The notes under the pieces are model-generated. The model made no database searches. It had not been told where the DNA came from and saw nothing but the letters and a program-made list of their open reading frames with translations. From positions 183,769-247,768 of the forward strand of contig NZ_JARKVC010000023.1 of NCBI RefSeq assembly GCF_029851875.1: a stretch of DNA of 64,000 nt. Direction: 5' to 3'. This document shows positions 52,751-61,265 of the stretch, piece by piece; the first letter of the stretch is position 1; every line of letters starts with the position of its first letter. The position numbers and the translations under genes are program-made. This DNA is from Actinomyces sp. GTDB taxonomy: Bacteria > Actinomycetota > Actinomycetes > Actinomycetales > Actinomycetaceae.

Positions 52751-53364
52751 GCGGCCTGGGCCAGGCGGGCCGTCGCGGCTGACAGGGCCTGGGCGAAGAC
52801 CTGGGCGCGGCGGACGGCGTCGTCCCCCTCGACCCCCGCGGCCACGCGCACGACGATGTCGTCAGGCATCGAGACTCCCGCCAGCCCGTGGTCGGCCTCG
52901 CAGGCCGGGTCAGGGCAGACCACGGGCTCGAGCTCCATACGGCGGACCGCGCCCCAGGAGACCGCGATCGTGACCTCCGTGAGGCTGCCACCGCGCACCG
53001 CCGGGCGCGAGACCCCGTGCGTGAGCGCCACCGAGCTGATCCGTGAGACCGGGACGGCCTCACTGGTGGCAACGGCTACCGGCTCCCCGTCCTCCCCGAC
53101 CGCGTCGTCGACGTGGACGATGATGAAGCGCGTGCGAGTCAGTGCCAGCACGGTGAGGTGACGGTGCACCGCCTCGGAGAAGGTCGTCTCAGCCTGGACC
53201 AGGAAGGCGGCAGCCTCCTCCCCCGCCAGCGCCGTGGTGAGCACCCCGAGCACGACCTCCGGGTAGAAGCCCGCCCGGGCCACCTCCTGAGCCAGCGCGT
53301 GCGTGGAGCCACCTCCTGTCTCACGCCCGCTGTGCGTGTGCTGCGTCGTCATGGGGACGATCAT
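52747..53364 (-). CDS. DUF5998 family protein
   Basis: 205-aa cytoplasmic protein of unknown function, conserved in Actinobacteria beside the phosphodiesterase and sepH. Typical sequence: ARAGFYPEVVLGVLTTALAGEEAAAFLVQAETTFSEAVHRHLTVLALTRTRFIIVHVDD and a Cys-containing PVVCPDPACEADHG loop. ATG 53364 has GGAGGG upstream; ATG 53352 four codons in is equally possible. It is divergent from parC. Confidence 0.85.
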   Translation of the reverse strand: MIVPMTTQHTHSGRETGGGSTHALAQEVARAGFYPEVVLGVLTTALAGEEAAAFLVQAETTFSEAVHRHLTVLALTRTRFIIVHVDDAVGEDGEPVAVATSEAVPVSRISSVALTHGVSRPAVRGGSLTEVTIAVSWGAVRRMELEPVVCPDPACEADHGLAGVSMPDDIVVRVAAGVEGDDAVRRAQVFAQALSAATARLAQAA

Positions 53365-53500
53365 GCCATCTTCGCCCTCCCCGGCCACGGTGGCACCCAC
53401 AGGGGTGGTGCTGCCCCGCTGTCCACAGGCTGCGCCGTCGTCCCTCTCACGCACGGGTGTCGCTGCCCCGAGCCGACGGGTCAGCCCCGACAATGTGCCC

Positions 53501-56035
53501 ATGTCGAAGTCCGTCACCACGACGCCCCCACCCATCGACGGCGAGATCGTCGAGCAGGACCTGTCCACCGAGATGCGTACCAGCTTCCTGGAGTACGCCT
53601 ACTCGGTCATCTACGCCCGCGCACTGCCTGACGCCCGTGACGGGCTCAAGCCGGTCCAGCGCCGCATCCTGTTCCAGATGGACCGCATGGGGCTGCGCCC
53701 GGACCGTCCGCACGTGAAGTCCTCACGCGTCGTCGGCGACGTCATGGGACGTCTCCACCCTCACGGTGACGTGGCCATCTACGAGGCCCTGGTCCGCCTG
53801 GCCCAGCCCTTCACGATGCGTCTGCCGCTCATCGACGGGCACGGTAACTTCGGCTCGCTCGACGACGGCCCGGCCGCACCACGCTACACCGAGGCCCGCC
53901 TGGCCTCCTCCGCGCTGGCGCTGACGGCGGACATCGACGAGGACACGGTCGGCTTCTCCCCCAACTACGACTACACCCTCACCGAGCCCGACGTCCTGCC
54001 CGCCGCCTTTCCGAACCTCCTGGTCAACGGTACCTCGGGCATCGCCGTGGGCATGGCCACCAACATGCCTCCGCACAACCTCGTCGAGGTCGTCGGCGCC
54101 GCCCGTCACCTCGTCAGCCACCCCGAGGCGAGCCTGGAGGACCTCATGGCCTTCGTCCCCGGGCCGGACCTGCCCACCGGCGGCATGATCGTGGGGCTGG
54201 AGGGCGTCCGCGAGGCCTACCGCACCGGACGGGGCAAGTTCCTCACCCGCGCCACCGCCCGGATCGAGAACATCACGCCCCGTAAGAAGGGCATCGTCGT
54301 CACCGAGCTGCCCTACCTCGTGGGGCCGGAGAAGGTGATCGCCCGGATCAAGGACGCCGTGAGCGCCAAGAAGCTCCAGGGCGTCACCGACGTGGCTGAC
54401 CTGACCGACCGCAAGAACGGCACGCGCCTGGTCATCGGGGTCAAGAACGGCTACAACCCCGAGGCAGTCCTGGCCCAGCTCTACAAGCACACCCCCTTGG
54501 AGGACTCCTTCGGGATCAACAACGTGTGCCTCGTGGACGGCCAGCCCCGTACCCTGGGGCTGCGCGAGCTGCTTGAGGTCTTTGTGCGTCACCGCATGAC
54601 GGTGGTGGAGCGCCGCACCCGCTTCCGCCTGGACAGGCGGCGCGAGCGCCAGCACCTGGTCGAGGGGCTGCTCATCGCGATCCTGGACATCGACGAGGTC
54701 ATCCAGGTGGTGCGATCCTCCGACGACGCCGCCACCGCCCGCACCCGCCTCATGCAGGTCTTTGACCTCTCCGAGGCCCAGGCCTCCTACATCCTGGAGC
54801 TGCAGCTGCGGCGCCTGACCAGGTTCTCCGTCATCGAGCTGGAGAAGGAGCGCGACGAGCTGGCCCGCGAGATCGAGCAGCTCCAGGCCGTCCTGGCCGA
54901 CGAGACGCTGCTGCGCGGCGTCGTCTCCCAGGAGCTGGCTGCCGTGGCCGAGGAGTTCGGTACACCGCGCCGCACGGTGCTGCTGGAGGCTGCCGGCTCG
55001 GGGGCCGGCGTGCTGGCGGGCGGTGCGGGGGCCCCCGGCGGGGCCGGGGCCGGGGCCGGGCAGGCGATGAAGGAGGCCGTGGCGGCGAGCCTGGCGGCCA
55101 CCGCCTCCCAGGTTCCGCTCACGGTTGCCGACGACCCCTGCCGGGTGCTGCTCAGCGCCACCGGGCTGGTGGCCCGGGTGGCTGGCGGCGAGGCGGTTGC
55201 GCGCAGCGGAGAGCGGCAGCGTCACGACGCACTGACCAGCCAGGTGGCGACGACGGCGCGCAGCCGGGTCGGTGCCGTCACCGACACCGGGCGGCTGGTC
55301 GTCATGGAGGTGCTCTCCGCTCCCGAGGTACCCCGTCTGGAAGGGGCGCCCTCACTGGCTGGGGGGCAGCCCGTGGGGCTGCTCGTGGACCTGGAGCCCG
55401 GTGAGAGGGTGGTCGGGCTCGTCCCCGTGGGCCGGGACCAGCGCGAGCCCGTCGTGCTGGCGACATCCGGCGGTGTCGTCAAGCGGGTCAAGCCGGGTGA
55501 CGAGCCCGCGCGCGGCGAGAGCTGGGAGGTCATCTCCCTGGCCGACGGCGACAGTGTGGTCTTCGTGGGCACCGCAGCGGACACGGACGTGCTCACCCTG
55601 GTCACCGATGACGCCCAGCTCCTGCGCTTCGAGGCCTCGAAGGTCCGCCCCCAGGGACGTGCGGCCGCCGGTATGGCGGGTATCAGCCTGCACGAGGGCG
55701 CCCGGGTCATCGCCGGGGCCTCGGTCCCGGCCGAGCTGCTGGCCGAGGCCGTCGTCGTCACGATCGCCGACGCCGAGGGCGCCCTGCCCGGGATGGACTC
55801 CGGCTCGGTCAAGGTCACTCCGCTGGACCGCTACCCGGCCAAGGGGCGGGCTACCGGCGGCGTGCGCGCCCAGCGCTTCCTTCGTGGCGAGGACCAGCTG
55901 GTGCTCGCCTGGGTGGGCGTCGGCCCCGCACGTGCGGTGGGCAGCGGTGGCCAGGGGGTGGCGCTGCCGGAGACTGACGAGCGTCGTGACGCCTCAGGCA
56001 CGCCTCTGTCCGCGCCGGTGACGGCGGTGGGCTAG
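53501..56035 (+). CDS. parC: DNA topoisomerase IV subunit A (ParC)
   Basis: 844-aa type IIA topoisomerase subunit that decatenates chromosomes together with ParE. The winged-helix/tower domain begins [14 protein letters not shown]; the catalytic Tyr129 lies in [28 protein letters not shown] is the QRDR region. Beyond the coiled coil there is a Gly/Ala linker of about 25 residues ([20 protein letters not shown]) before the degenerate beta-pinwheel C-terminal domain, where the GyrA-box is not evident, supporting ParC over GyrA. ATG 53501. Its partner parE lies about 5 kb downstream in opposite orientation. Confidence 0.92.
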   Translation: MSKSVTTTPPPIDGEIVEQDLSTEMRTSFLEYAYSVIYARALPDARDGLKPVQRRILFQMDRMGLRPDRPHVKSSRVVGDVMGRLHPHGDVAIYEALVRLAQPFTMRLPLIDGHGNFGSLDDGPAAPRYTEARLASSALALTADIDEDTVGFSPNYDYTLTEPDVLPAAFPNLLVNGTSGIAVGMATNMPPHNLVEVVGAARHLVSHPEASLEDLMAFVPGPDLPTGGMIVGLEGVREAYRTGRGKFLTRATARIENITPRKKGIVVTELPYLVGPEKVIARIKDAVSAKKLQGVTDVADLTDRKNGTRLVIGVKNGYNPEAVLAQLYKHTPLEDSFGINNVCLVDGQPRTLGLRELLEVFVRHRMTVVERRTRFRLDRRRERQHLVEGLLIAILDIDEVIQVVRSSDDAATARTRLMQVFDLSEAQASYILELQLRRLTRFSVIELEKERDELAREIEQLQAVLADETLLRGVVSQELAAVAEEFGTPRRTVLLEAAGSGAGVLAGGAGAPGGAGAGAGQAMKEAVAASLAATASQVPLTVADDPCRVLLSATGLVARVAGGEAVARSGERQRHDALTSQVATTARSRVGAVTDTGRLVVMEVLSAPEVPRLEGAPSLAGGQPVGLLVDLEPGERVVGLVPVGRDQREPVVLATSGGVVKRVKPGDEPARGESWEVISLADGDSVVFVGTAADTDVLTLVTDDAQLLRFEASKVRPQGRAAAGMAGISLHEGARVIAGASVPAELLAEAVVVTIADAEGALPGMDSGSVKVTPLDRYPAKGRATGGVRAQRFLRGEDQLVLAWVGVGPARAVGSGGQGVALPETDERRDASGTPLSAPVTAVG

Positions 56036-56158
56036 GCCTCCGGCGCAGAGGAGCGCTGCTCCTCCTCGCTCCGCGAGCGTCGAGGTCGCCGAGCCTCCCG
56101 TTCTCGCTGCTGGCCGAGCAGCACGGACAAGGAGTCCCCGTCAATAGGACAAATGTCA

Positions 56159-56168
56159 CCCCCCCCCC
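56159..56168 (+). repeat. C10 homopolymer upstream of an exported-protein gene
   Basis: Ten consecutive C residues lie 71 bp before the start of the exported protein gene, in the only plausible promoter interval after parC. The following bases (AATTTCAAGG) are AT-richer. Runs of this length are prone to slipped-strand mispairing and occur at phase-variable surface genes in other bacteria. Confidence 0.95.
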
Positions 56169-56239
56169 GCAATTTCAAGGAAATCTGCCATAGCCTGAGC
56201 ATGCCTTAAGTCCCTACTCACCGTAAAGGCGTGCTCTCC

Positions 56240-57124
56240 ATGGACACCTCACTCTCCCGCAGGACCCTCACCAAGGGGGCAGCCTGGAGCGTCCCTGCCA
56301 TCATGATCGGCGCTCCAGCCCCCGCCCTCGCGGCCAGCAAGCCGTCCGGGTGCCAGACGATCCCGTGGGTCGGAGGAACCTATGCGGGACCTACGGATCG
56401 GCGGACCTACACCTACCAGGGTGACGGCTTTCGGGTCGTCGTCTCCCAGAACCAGACGGGCGGGAGCGGGCACGCAGGATCATCTCCAAGGAGTGACCTC
56501 GCTACCACCAGGAACCGCCCAACCCCTGAGCCACGTAACTTCGTCGGGACCAAGGCTGGAGCGCAGCAGGGCGTGAACCAGCAAAACAACGTCGGAATTA
56601 CCGGCTACCTGCGTAGCCAAGGCTCCAACTTCAACGTCGACACGGCGGCCACCACGAGCGTCCTGACGCTGAGCCAGGGCTCCGCTGTGCCTCAGGGCAG
56701 CAGGTCAGCAACAGTAGCCCAGGACACGCTGACCTGGACGTTCTCCGACGCCAACGGCAAGCCCCTGACCCCCTCCTCGATCACCTTCCAGGTCTACGAC
56801 ATCTCTGCCGTGACAAAGCCACCCCGCGGGTATGAGTCCGCCCAGTACACGGATGTCGTCGCCATCGGCGGGGTCCCATCCTCTGCCGTGACGCTCAGCA
56901 ACAAGGGGACGGAGCAAACCTTCGCATTCTCATGGGCCCGGGCGTGGGGCACCAATCAGTCACCCGCCGGCGTCGCCGCGCTGGGCGTGTCAATCGCCCC
57001 TGACCGCAGCTCCTTCTCCCTGACCTACTCCAACAACCCCAACACTGCAAACCTCCAAGGAATCAGCACGGGATACGTGAACAACAGCCAGTACATCGCC
57101 ATCGGCGACGTGACGATCTGCTGA
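56240..57124 (+). CDS. Exported protein with Tat-like signal, two terminal cysteines
   Basis: 294 aa from ATG 56240 (GTG 56231 is an alternative). The N-terminus SRRTLTKGAAWSVPAIMIGAPAPALAAS has the paired Arg, hydrophobic core and AxA cleavage region of a Tat-type signal. The mature part is Ser/Thr/Asn/Gly-rich and beta-strand-like, without a known domain. It has only two cysteines, Cys38 and the last residue Cys294, so a disulfide joining the two ends of the fold is likely. No LPxTG or transmembrane anchor is present. Codon use is less extreme in GC than the flanking topoisomerase genes, hinting at acquisition. Function unknown. Confidence 0.75.
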   Translation: MDTSLSRRTLTKGAAWSVPAIMIGAPAPALAASKPSGCQTIPWVGGTYAGPTDRRTYTYQGDGFRVVVSQNQTGGSGHAGSSPRSDLATTRNRPTPEPRNFVGTKAGAQQGVNQQNNVGITGYLRSQGSNFNVDTAATTSVLTLSQGSAVPQGSRSATVAQDTLTWTFSDANGKPLTPSSITFQVYDISAVTKPPRGYESAQYTDVVAIGGVPSSAVTLSNKGTEQTFAFSWARAWGTNQSPAGVAALGVSIAPDRSSFSLTYSNNPNTANLQGISTGYVNNSQYIAIGDVTIC

Positions 57125-57503
57125 CGACCACCTTCTCCCACCGCGCAGGGAGCCACAGACCTGCCCGCCCTGCGCCTTCCACCTTTCTGACCGGGACGCT
57201 GGACCGCCCTTCTGGTGCCAGCGCCCGGCCAGAAGGGCAGCACCTCTCCCTCACCGTGGATGGCCGACCGTGCCACCAGGCAGTCACGTCCTGGCGCTAC
57301 CGACCAGCGCGCCCCCTCCAGACTCACCGCAGCAGCACCAAAACCCTCACTATAGGCCTGGTTGCGGGCCCGGTGAGCAGCCCCCTCCAGCCCCTCGCTC
57401 CACGGCTCGAGGGCGACACCGCAGAACAGGGGCTTCGCCGTCGATCACATTCAAACATGATCAAGCACTAGCGTGCACGACCTGAATGCGCTAGACTGTA
57501 CAC
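57125..57503. other. Intergenic region with GNAT gene debris
   Basis: 379 bp without an intact gene. It holds a 10-bp hairpin (GCCCTTCTGG 57206-57215, CCAGAAGGGC 57229-57238, 13-nt loop) that may end the exported-protein transcript, then a decayed GNAT fragment (about 57307-57410), then the SOS-box promoter of the 13E12 gene at 57492-57511. Confidence 0.65.
57307..57410 (-). pseudogene. Remnant of a GNAT acetyltransferase gene, paralogous to the one at 60036-61091
   Basis: The plus-strand sequence from 57339 to about 57410 matches 60413-60485, inside the intact GNAT gene, with only about half a dozen mismatches over roughly 73 bp (for example CCTCACTATAGGCCTGGTTG versus CCTCACCATAGGCCTGGTTG). 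Upstream to 57307 the similarity continues with a 2-bp gap that breaks the frame. The match stops at the shared ACGGCTCGA. It is a truncated, frameshifted duplicate. Confidence 0.75.
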
Positions 57504-57511
57504 ATGTTCGA
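57492..57511 (+). promoter_or_regulatory. LexA (SOS) box overlapping the -10 and start codon of the 13E12 gene
   Basis: TAGACT (-10, 57492-57497), GTACAC, then ATG 57504. The LexA-type box TGTACACATGTTCGA (57497-57511) covers the end of the -10, the predicted start site and the first codons. From CTAGACT through GTTCGAACC the sequence equals the dnaE2 promoter except for one base, the G/A that makes the start codon GTG or ATG. Confidence 0.8.
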
Positions 57512-59792
57512 ACCGGCGCGTGCATCCAGCCGCCGGCCTCATCAGGCTGAGGCCGGTCGACGCGGCACGCCCCCGCTCGCCAGCTGCCATGAGACAGGGC
57601 GCCAGGAGGAGGTCCTGAACGCATTGGCTCAGATGCCGCCGGGGGCTGCACTGGCCGGACTCATTGAACGGCTCATCTCCTGCACCGCCTGGGCAGGCGA
57701 TCCCGGGGCGCGCGGCATGACACCACCCCGGAGCGCCTCGCACGTCAGGATGCACTGGCCTCCAGCGAGATCGGAGAGCTTGCTGGAGGCCAGGCCGGGA
57801 GGGTCGCTGACAGCCAGGCCAGAGCGCTCGCTGACGGCAGGGCGGCAGAGCCCGCTGCCGGTGCTCACCCGTGTGAGACTGACCTTCTCCGCTCAGCCAG
57901 TCTCGGCCCTGGCCAGGCGCTGGCTGCAGCCGAGGCCCTGGCACACCTGAGCCTGGACGCACTCAGCGAGCTGGTCGCCGCCTGCGGAAGGCTCGCCTCG
58001 TGGGTCTCCTTCACCCAGGCGCTCCTGTGTGCTGGGATGTCCCGTCACCCAGAACTTGCTCAGCCGGTCCCTGGCGCTGACGGTCGATCAGGTCCTCTGC
58101 CTCCCCAGGAGGAGGTCCAACGCAACACCGCCAGCGAGATCGCCTGCCGGTTAGGAATCTCCCGGGCACGCGCCACCACCCTGCTGACAACCGGCCAGTG
58201 CCTGACCGCACCCCATATGGCTCAGACGGCCTCCCTCGCCCGCAGCGGGCTCATCGACTCAGCGAAGACTGCCCTCATCACCCGCCGGTTGGAGCAGGTG
58301 GAGGTGCACACAGCAACCGAGGTCCAGCAGGCTCTCCTCCCCCGTGCTCCCCACCGCACCCACTCCCAGCTGGCACATGACATTAACGCCGCCCTGACTG
58401 CTCTCGATCCAGAGGGCTCCAGCACGCGCAGAAAGCGAAACTCCGCAGGCCGTTACGTCAGCCGGCCTCGTCCTGCGGGCGAGGGCGTCCACGAGATGCG
58501 GATGGTCCTTCCTGCTCCTGATGCCTTCCTCATCGACGCCACCCTCGATGCCGTAGCAGGCTCGGCTCGGGCCACGGGTGACAAGCGCTCCCTGTCCCAG
58601 CTGCGAGCGGACGCCCTGGTCTCCATGAGCCTTCAGGCGCTACGCGCTGGTCAGCACCAGGCCGGCGAGTCCCAGTCCCGGCACCAGGCCGGCAAGCCCC
58701 AGCTCGAGTCCCAGTCCCGGCTCCGTTCCCAGTCCGAGACCCGGCCCCGGCCAGGTCCAGCCGGCGAGGCAGATTGAACCTCTCCTCGCGAGCCTGAGTC
58801 AGCTCGTCGGCTCGACGAGCCCCTGGTGGACTCCCGCTGGCCACCCGCCCGTCGTCTTCCCTCCAGGTCTCAAGGTCCATATCAACGTCACGGTCCCTTT
58901 CAACCAGCTCGCAACCACCGCCTTGGCACCAAGACCTCACCCCGTTGCTAGCCCACCAGGTGACGCCACGCTGGACTCCAGTGCACCTAGTATCAGCAAT
59001 ATCCTGGCCAGCGCCGCTATGCCCAGAGCCGCCGCCTCAAGCACCGTCATGCCCAATGCCGTCACCGCGAGCACCACCAAGCCCAGCCTCGCCGCCTCCA
59101 GTGCGACCCTCACCGCCGGGGGACGCTGCGCGCCCCTTCCTGCCGCGATCACCGTTGCTCTGGCGGCCGGCGGCACCTGGCGACGTCTGCTCACTGACCC
59201 GGTCACCGGCGTCGTCCTGGACGTCGGACGCACCCGTTACCGCCCTCCGGCCTCGCTCGCCGACGCCGTACGAGCCCGGGACCTCACCTGCACCCTCCCT
59301 GGTTGTCAGGTTCCCGCAGCACGCTGCGACATCGACCATATCCAGCCCTGGAGCGAGGGCGGGACCACCAGCCTGGACAACCTCACCACACTGTGCGAAG
59401 TCCATCACCGCCTCAAGCACACTCCGGGTTGGTCCCTGACCCGCGCGCAGGACGGCACCCTGGAGTGGCACACTCCTAGTCGCACCGGGTACCGCCGCGC
59501 CCCGGACGGCACCATCACCATCCTCCCCCGCCGTGTCGGTCCTCGGCACCGCCACCAGCCGGCCATGGTCCTCCCCGTCGGAGTCTCGCAGACGCTCACC
59601 GACGCCGTCATCAACGAGCTCGAACGAGGGCTGCTTCAGGCTGCACCGCACTCCCCCACCAGGCCGCCCCGGCTAGAGAGTCGCGGTCCACGCCCTGGCG
59701 AGCCCATCGGGGCCTGGAGGACCAGGCCCCTGCCACCGGTGCTCCATCAGCTCGGTCTCGCCGCGCTTCTGGATGAGGTGATTCCCTTCTGA
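57504..59792 (+). pseudogene. 13E12-repeat family HNH endonuclease (DUF222 + HNH), two frameshifts
   Basis: The reading frame opens at ATG 57504 (MFEPARASS). It shifts between 57668 and 57950 into the frame that carries the DUF222 domain (SEIACRLGISRARATTLLTTGQ...LIDATLDAVAGSARATGDKRSLSQLRADALVSMSL), then shifts back between 58629 and 58777 into the first frame, which encodes the HNH domain CTLPGC...RCDIDHIQPWSEGGTTSLDNLTTLCEVHHRLKH and ends at 59792. Both shifts fall in repetitive coding stretches, and together they restore the original frame. 13E12 proteins are a multicopy actinobacterial family, LexA-regulated in M. tuberculosis. Probably inactive unless frameshifting or strain variation restores it. 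Confidence 0.8.
58667..58721 (+). repeat. Direct 16-bp repeats at the second frameshift of the 13E12 gene
   Basis: GAGTCCCAGTCCCGGC occurs at 58667-58682 and 58706-58721, 39 bp apart, within a stretch of further CAGTCC/CCGG iterations. In frame it encodes repeated SQSR. The shift from the DUF222 frame to the HNH frame lies within or just after this tract, so slippage in the repeats is a likely cause. Confidence 0.75.
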
Positions 59793-59870
59793 TCAGGTGA
59801 CTGCCTCCCAGCCAGAAGCCGCGTCACCGCAGTCTTACGCCTCATCCCTGCTGCCGGGGCCTGCCTCGCT

Positions 59871-59933
59871 GCTGAAGACAACCTCACCGCTGAGGTCAGC
59901 CGCGCCGCTAAAGACAGACGCACCACTGAGGTC
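59871..59933 (+). repeat. Two degenerate 27-bp direct repeats
   Basis: 59871-59897 (GCTGAAGACAACCTCACCGC, then TGAGGTC) and 59907-59933 (GCTAAAGACAGACGCACCAC, then TGAGGTC) match at about 21 of 27 positions with a 36-bp offset. They lie in the 243-bp gap after the 13E12 gene. No function is apparent. Confidence 0.5.
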
Positions 59934-60012
59934 CGCCTGACACAGACCCGCTAGCCGCCCAGGCTCACCTCTGGTGCCAAGACCCACCTGGCTGTCCAGG
60001 ACCAACCTCCCC

Positions 60013-60050
60013 GGTCTGGACGTCTAGCCGTCCGGCTAGACGTCCAGACC
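60013..60050 (-). terminator. 18-bp perfect hairpin containing the GNAT gene's stop codon
   Basis: GGTCTGGACGTCTAGCCG (60013-60030) and its inverted copy (60033-60050) flank a 2-nt spacer. The upstream arm in the minus-strand message encodes the last codons and stop of the GNAT gene (Gly-Leu-Asp-Val-TAG). A very stable terminator or mRNA 3' end is expected, though no T-run follows. Confidence 0.65.
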
Positions 60051-61091
60051 GTAGAGAATCGAACCACGCGTCGGGACGAACCCCAGCTCGCGGTACAGGT
60101 CGACGGCCCCGGTCGGGTCGTCGGAGTCCACCCCGGCGGCCGCGTACTCCATCCCGTCGCGCTGGTAGGCACGCATCGCCGCCGTCAGGAGGGCCGGAGC
60201 CACACCACGGCTGCGGTAGTCCGCCAGGACTCCCAGCATGTCCGTGTACCCCTCACGCCAGCCCAGGGCCTGCCAGTCCTGCTCATAGCGTCCCGAACGC
60301 AGGTACCCCGCCACGCGCGCCCTGTCACCGGAGCGGTCCACCGCGATAAAGCTCCACTGCGGAGCGAAGTAGGCCCGACCCGCGCGCCACTCCTCCAGGC
60401 TGACGGCAGCGGCGCCAAAACCCTCACCATAGGCCTGGTTGTGGGCCCGGTGAGCAGCCTCGTCCAGCTCCTCGCTCCACGGCTCGATCGAGAGGAAGCC
60501 GTCGAGATCCACCTCGGGGATCTCCAGGTCCAGACGACGGCGTACCTCGCGGTACCACCGCCACGCCGTGAACCCCAGCTCACGCATGTGCTCCTTCATA
60601 CGCTCGTCGTCCTCCAGCACCGTGGTGACGACGTGGGCCGGTGCCGTCGCCGTCGCGCTCCCCGGGTCCGCCCCGGCACGCTCGGCACCAATGAGGTGAC
60701 GCGCTCGCTCGGCCTGCCAGTGAAGCAAGGCTCCGCCGATCCCCCGACGGCGCCACTGCGGGTCCACGACCCCTGTCATCGAGGCGTAGATCTCGTGCGC
60801 AGGCCGAATACGGACCAGGCCAAAGGCTCGCATGACGCCGTCCTCGTCACGCCCGGCGACCCCGGAGTAGGTGGGATCGAGAAAGTACTCGCTCGTCTCC
60901 TGTGCCGTCGTGCGGTAGGGAGGGTCGTCCTGCGCCTCAGCCCGTGCGATCAGCTCAGCCAGCTCACCGTTGTCCCCCGGTCCCAGAGGCAACCAGGTCA
61001 GCACCGGGGGCAGGGAGGAACGTGGGCCGGGGCGGAGCATGGACCAGGGGCCCAGCCCTGTGCGTCGCGACGTACCGTAAACGGGAGCCAT
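60036..61091 (-). CDS. Tandem-GNAT acetyltransferase
   Basis: 351-aa protein with two GNAT domains. The N-terminal half has an acetyl-CoA loop VVDPQWRRRGIGGALLHWQ near residue 112, and the C-terminal half has ADYRSRGVAPALLTAAMRA near residue 295 followed by DLYRELGFVPTRG. The arrangement recalls two-domain GNATs such as MshD, but mycothiol synthase activity is not established. ATG 61091 has GGAGGCGAG immediately upstream, so longer starts are rejected. A decayed partial copy lies at 57307-57410. Confidence 0.87.
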   Translation of the reverse strand: MAPVYGTSRRTGLGPWSMLRPGPRSSLPPVLTWLPLGPGDNGELAELIARAEAQDDPPYRTTAQETSEYFLDPTYSGVAGRDEDGVMRAFGLVRIRPAHEIYASMTGVVDPQWRRRGIGGALLHWQAERARHLIGAERAGADPGSATATAPAHVVTTVLEDDERMKEHMRELGFTAWRWYREVRRRLDLEIPEVDLDGFLSIEPWSEELDEAAHRAHNQAYGEGFGAAAVSLEEWRAGRAYFAPQWSFIAVDRSGDRARVAGYLRSGRYEQDWQALGWREGYTDMLGVLADYRSRGVAPALLTAAMRAYQRDGMEYAAAGVDSDDPTGAVDLYRELGFVPTRGSILYGLDV

Positions 61092-61265
61092 CTCGCCTCC
61101 TTCACAGATCGGGGGGGACACCTGCCGCCAGGGGCCGTCGTGGCCCTTGGCCCAGCATGGTGCCGCGGTGCACGAGGTCTCGACCAGGTCCTGACCTGCG
61201 CACAAGCCTCCCGCACGCGTGGGTGCAGGCTACCTGAGTCGTGTGTCCGTCCTGCTACGGCCGAC

